A stretch of 32,898 bases of DNA from contig LADM01000090.1 in assembly GCA_000961645.1 (NCBI GenBank), positions 1 through 32,898 of the forward strand, given 5' to 3'. Position 1 is the first letter of the stretch. Every line of letters starts with the position of its first letter. Shown piece by piece: positions 31,128 to 32,898 of the stretch. A model generated the notes under the pieces. That model was not told the origin of the DNA. It did no database searches and saw only the letters and a list, made by a program, of their open reading frames with translations. Source of the stretch: Gammaproteobacteria bacterium BRH_c0. Its GTDB lineage: Bacteria; Pseudomonadota; Gammaproteobacteria; Pseudomonadales; Porticoccaceae. The position numbers and the translations under genes are program-made.

Positions 31128-31949
31128 TCAGCGGTCGTACATCGCCCGCACAGCACTGTCACCGAGGTTGATGAATTTCTTGCGCGGCATCAGCCACAGC
31201 ATCAGCCCCATCAGGGCGCCGGTGATAAAGCCGGCATTGGGCCTGACATTGATCTTTTTGCCCAACCCGTCGAGGGCCGCATCCACCACCACAAAGGGGT
31301 CCACCGGCTGCATCAGTTTGGTGGGTTCCTTGCCTTTCGGCAGGGCGGCACGGAAACCAGGCGTATTCACAGCGCCGGGCATCACCGTGGTGACATCAAT
31401 CCCGTAGCGATTCAGTTCCGCCCACAGGCCTTCGGCAAACACCCGGTCAAAGGCCTTGGTGGCGGCGTAGGTGACGATAAAGGACGAACCCATTTCCGCC
31501 GAACCGGAGGCCATGATGATGATGCCGCCGCGCTTTCTTGCCACCATGGGCGGCGTAAGGCGGTGGGCAAGAATCAGCGTCGAGGTGCAGTTGACGGCGA
31601 TCTGGTTCATTTTCACTTCGAGGGGCACTTCCAGCCACAGGCCGACCGCACCGATACCGGCATTGGCCACCAGCAGGCCAATCTCAAGATCAGCAACGCT
31701 GTCGATGGCGGCATTGAGGGCCGCCGCATCGGCCAGATCCACTGCGATGGTGCGCACCTCCACATCGGGGTAATCGCTGCGCAGTTTCGCCGCTGTCTGT
31801 TCGAGAATCTCACCACTGATGTCGAGCAAAATCAGGGGCATTCCCAGTGCGGCGAGGCGCTGGGCGTAGCCTGCGCCAATGCCCTGGGCGCCGCCGGATA
31901 TCAGCGCCCACTGTCCGTACCGCTGTGCAAAATCCTGGCTCAGGGCCAT
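31128..31949 (-). CDS. SDR family NAD(P)-dependent oxidoreductase
   Basis: The 273-residue protein has the SDR set SGGAQGIGAGYAQRL (cofactor loop, 18-32), Asp near residue 43 in LILLDISG (favouring NAD over NADP), NAGIG (about 95), Ser in IIIMASGSAEMG, and YAATKAF with the Tyr and Lys of the active site (about 159 and 163). It is followed by a hydrophobic stretch near the end (ITGALMGLMLWLMPRKKFI) that could attach it to the membrane or a lipophilic substrate. It reduces or oxidises an alcohol/ketone pair, unidentified. It is transcribed leftward, downstream of the amidase gene and a perfect palindrome, and convergent with the phosphorylase gene whose stop is only 4 bases away. Confidence 0.88.
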   Translation of the reverse strand: MALSQDFAQRYGQWALISGGAQGIGAGYAQRLAALGMPLILLDISGEILEQTAAKLRSDYPDVEVRTIAVDLADAAALNAAIDSVADLEIGLLVANAGIGAVGLWLEVPLEVKMNQIAVNCTSTLILAHRLTPPMVARKRGGIIIMASGSAEMGSSFIVTYAATKAFDRVFAEGLWAELNRYGIDVTTVMPGAVNTPGFRAALPKGKEPTKLMQPVDPFVVVDAALDGLGKKINVRPNAGFITGALMGLMLWLMPRKKFINLGDSAVRAMYDR

Positions 31950-32004
31950 GTTGCGTTCTCCCTTATGGGCCCGGTGTACGTCACCGGAGAGGATGATTCG
32001 TTGA

Positions 32005-32041
32005 ACCCTATGGCCTGCTGAAAATCAGCAGGCCATAGGGT
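32005..32041. repeat. Perfect 17-bp palindrome with 3-base loop
   Basis: Positions 32005-32021 and 32025-32041 are fully complementary (core CCCTATGGCCTGCTG / CAGCAGGCCATAGGG) around the loop AAA. It lies 31 bases past the amidase stop and 55 bases before the SDR start. It may act as terminator for the amidase, but no T-run follows. Confidence 0.85.
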
Positions 32042-32071
32042 AATGGAGTGTAATGGTGACAAACCCCGGCA

Positions 32072-32898
32072 TCAGCCGACAGGCGGTTTTTCGTTGCGCG
32101 GGAACGCCTTGAGGAAAGCCTCTGCTGCGGCATACAGCGCCGCCTCGTTATTGGGCCTGGTGACCAGCTGCAGGCCCACCGGCAAGCCGTCGATAAACCC
32201 GCAGGGTACCGACAGCGCAGGCCATCCCAGCCAGTTGAACATATGGGTGTAGACCGTATAGGTGGGCGCGAAGGTGTTGTGGGGATACTTTGCCCCATCC
32301 TTGTTCCAGGCCGCATCCCACTCCTCAACGGTGTAGGCGAGCTGACCGGCGCAGGGGCTGAGCAGTACATCGTATTGTTCAAACAGCTTGTTGAATTTCT
32401 GCCAGTTGCGGTGGCGGGTTTCGCTGGCCTCCTTGAGCGCTGCTGCGGGGGGCATGGTGCCATCGCTGGCGACAGCATCGTAGGCATTGTTCATCATGAT
32501 GAAGGGAATAAAGAAATCCTCCCACACCTCATCGGTTGCCTCGACGCTGGCACCCAGTTGCTTGAAACCCTGGGCCGCCTTGCGGGTGGTGGACTCGATG
32601 CCTGCGGTCTGGTGGGTGGCGTACATGGCGCCAAAACCGTAGTTGTCGGTCCAGGCAAAGCGCATGCCCTTGACACCCTTGTCGAGGGCGCCGACATAAT
32701 CGGGTGCTGGCTCTTCGAGGGCGATAAAGTCACGGCCATCGGGACCGGCGATCGCCTGCATGGCAATGGCGGCATCGCGCACACTGCGGGTGAGGGGCGC
32801 GGTGGTGATCATCAGCATGATCTTGGGGTCGTCGTAGTGGGCGTAGGGAATACGTCCCAAGGCGGTGTGAACGCCAACAATGCCGCAAATGGCCGCTG
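32072..32898 (-). CDS. Amidase (amidase-signature family), C-terminal part
   Basis: The frame is open from the right window edge to TGA at 32072, giving about 275 residues. The first visible residues, AAICGIVGVHTALGRIPYAH, match the segment right after the catalytic Ser of amidase-signature enzymes (AxFCGVVGLKPTxGRVP). APLTRSVRDAAIAMQAIAGPDGRD matches the next block (GPMTRTVxDAAxxLxxxAGxDxxD), and WLGWPALSVPCGFIDGLPVGLQLVTRP the C-terminal block. The catalytic Ser-cisSer-Lys triad lies outside the window. The family hydrolyses amides, carbamates or nitrile-derived amides; the substrate is unknown. The apparent internal start at 32860 is a TTG within the domain, not a real start. Confidence 0.88.
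   Translation of the reverse strand, partial: AAICGIVGVHTALGRIPYAHYDDPKIMLMITTAPLTRSVRDAAIAMQAIAGPDGRDFIALEEPAPDYVGALDKGVKGMRFAWTDNYGFGAMYATHQTAGIESTTRKAAQGFKQLGASVEATDEVWEDFFIPFIMMNNAYDAVASDGTMPPAAALKEASETRHRNWQKFNKLFEQYDVLLSPCAGQLAYTVEEWDAAWNKDGAKYPHNTFAPTYTVYTHMFNWLGWPALSVPCGFIDGLPVGLQLVTRPNNEAALYAAAEAFLKAFPRNEKPPVG

Noticed and set aside
30987..32021. 344-codon plus-strand frame
   Set aside because: It is antisense to the SDR gene with intact motifs and runs into the palindrome; it has no recognisable domain.

Overview
The window looks like chromosome of a Gram-negative gammaproteobacterium, possibly a marine lineage of the Cellvibrionales/Spongiibacteraceae kind. Evidence is gene content only: the CbpA/CbpM pair, secreted proteins with signal peptides, cyclic-di-GMP proteins, and a long acyl-CoA catabolic operon controlled by an IclR regulator. 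Genus assignment is a guess. No rRNA, tRNA or CRISPR array was seen.

Left third (1-9.8 kb): accessory, visibly more A+T-rich, loosely packed and partly decayed. It holds two secreted proteins of unknown function (one cut by the window edge), a secreted YHYH-HNH nuclease with a strong hairpin just before its start codon, a Sel1-repeat protein, and the ruins of a SRAP/YedK gene that no intact ORF reveals. Then come two diverged inovirus Gp2/YagK-YfjJ-type genes behind an AlpA regulator, an internally deleted IS66 remnant, and an A+T-rich block with CTAGGAT motifs and inverted repeats in front of a 339-residue protein with a MatP-like ribbon-helix-helix end. A strong intrinsic terminator at 9.63 kb closes this part. 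I read it as a decaying satellite-type or genomic island.

Middle (9.8-23.8 kb): a Fic AMP-transferase with its inhibitory motif, then one tightly packed forward operon. Its order is SDR, IclR regulator, hotdog thioesterase, aldehyde dehydrogenase, a 52-codon mini-ORF, acyl-CoA dehydrogenase, NDP-forming acyl-CoA ligase, second acyl-CoA dehydrogenase, SMP-30-type lactonase, AMP-forming acyl-CoA ligase, enoyl-CoA hydratase, and a nitronate monooxygenase/IpdC-like flavoprotein. A promoter with two GTTCGCA repeats precedes it. Together the genes could open a lactone, oxidise alcohol to aldehyde to acid, activate the acid with CoA and begin beta-oxidation. No thiolase or hydroxyacyl-CoA dehydrogenase is present, and the substrate is unknown.

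Right part (24-32.9 kb): ordinary chromosomal genes. These are cbpA-cbpM, a small DUF3820 protein preceded by a 3 x 15 bp tandem repeat, an HD-GYP protein with His-to-Glu change in its HD motif, a degenerate-GGDEF/intact-EAL protein, glutathione peroxidase, a thymidine/AMP phosphorylase-family enzyme, an SDR, and the 3' part of an amidase running off the right edge. A perfect 17-bp palindrome lies between the last two.
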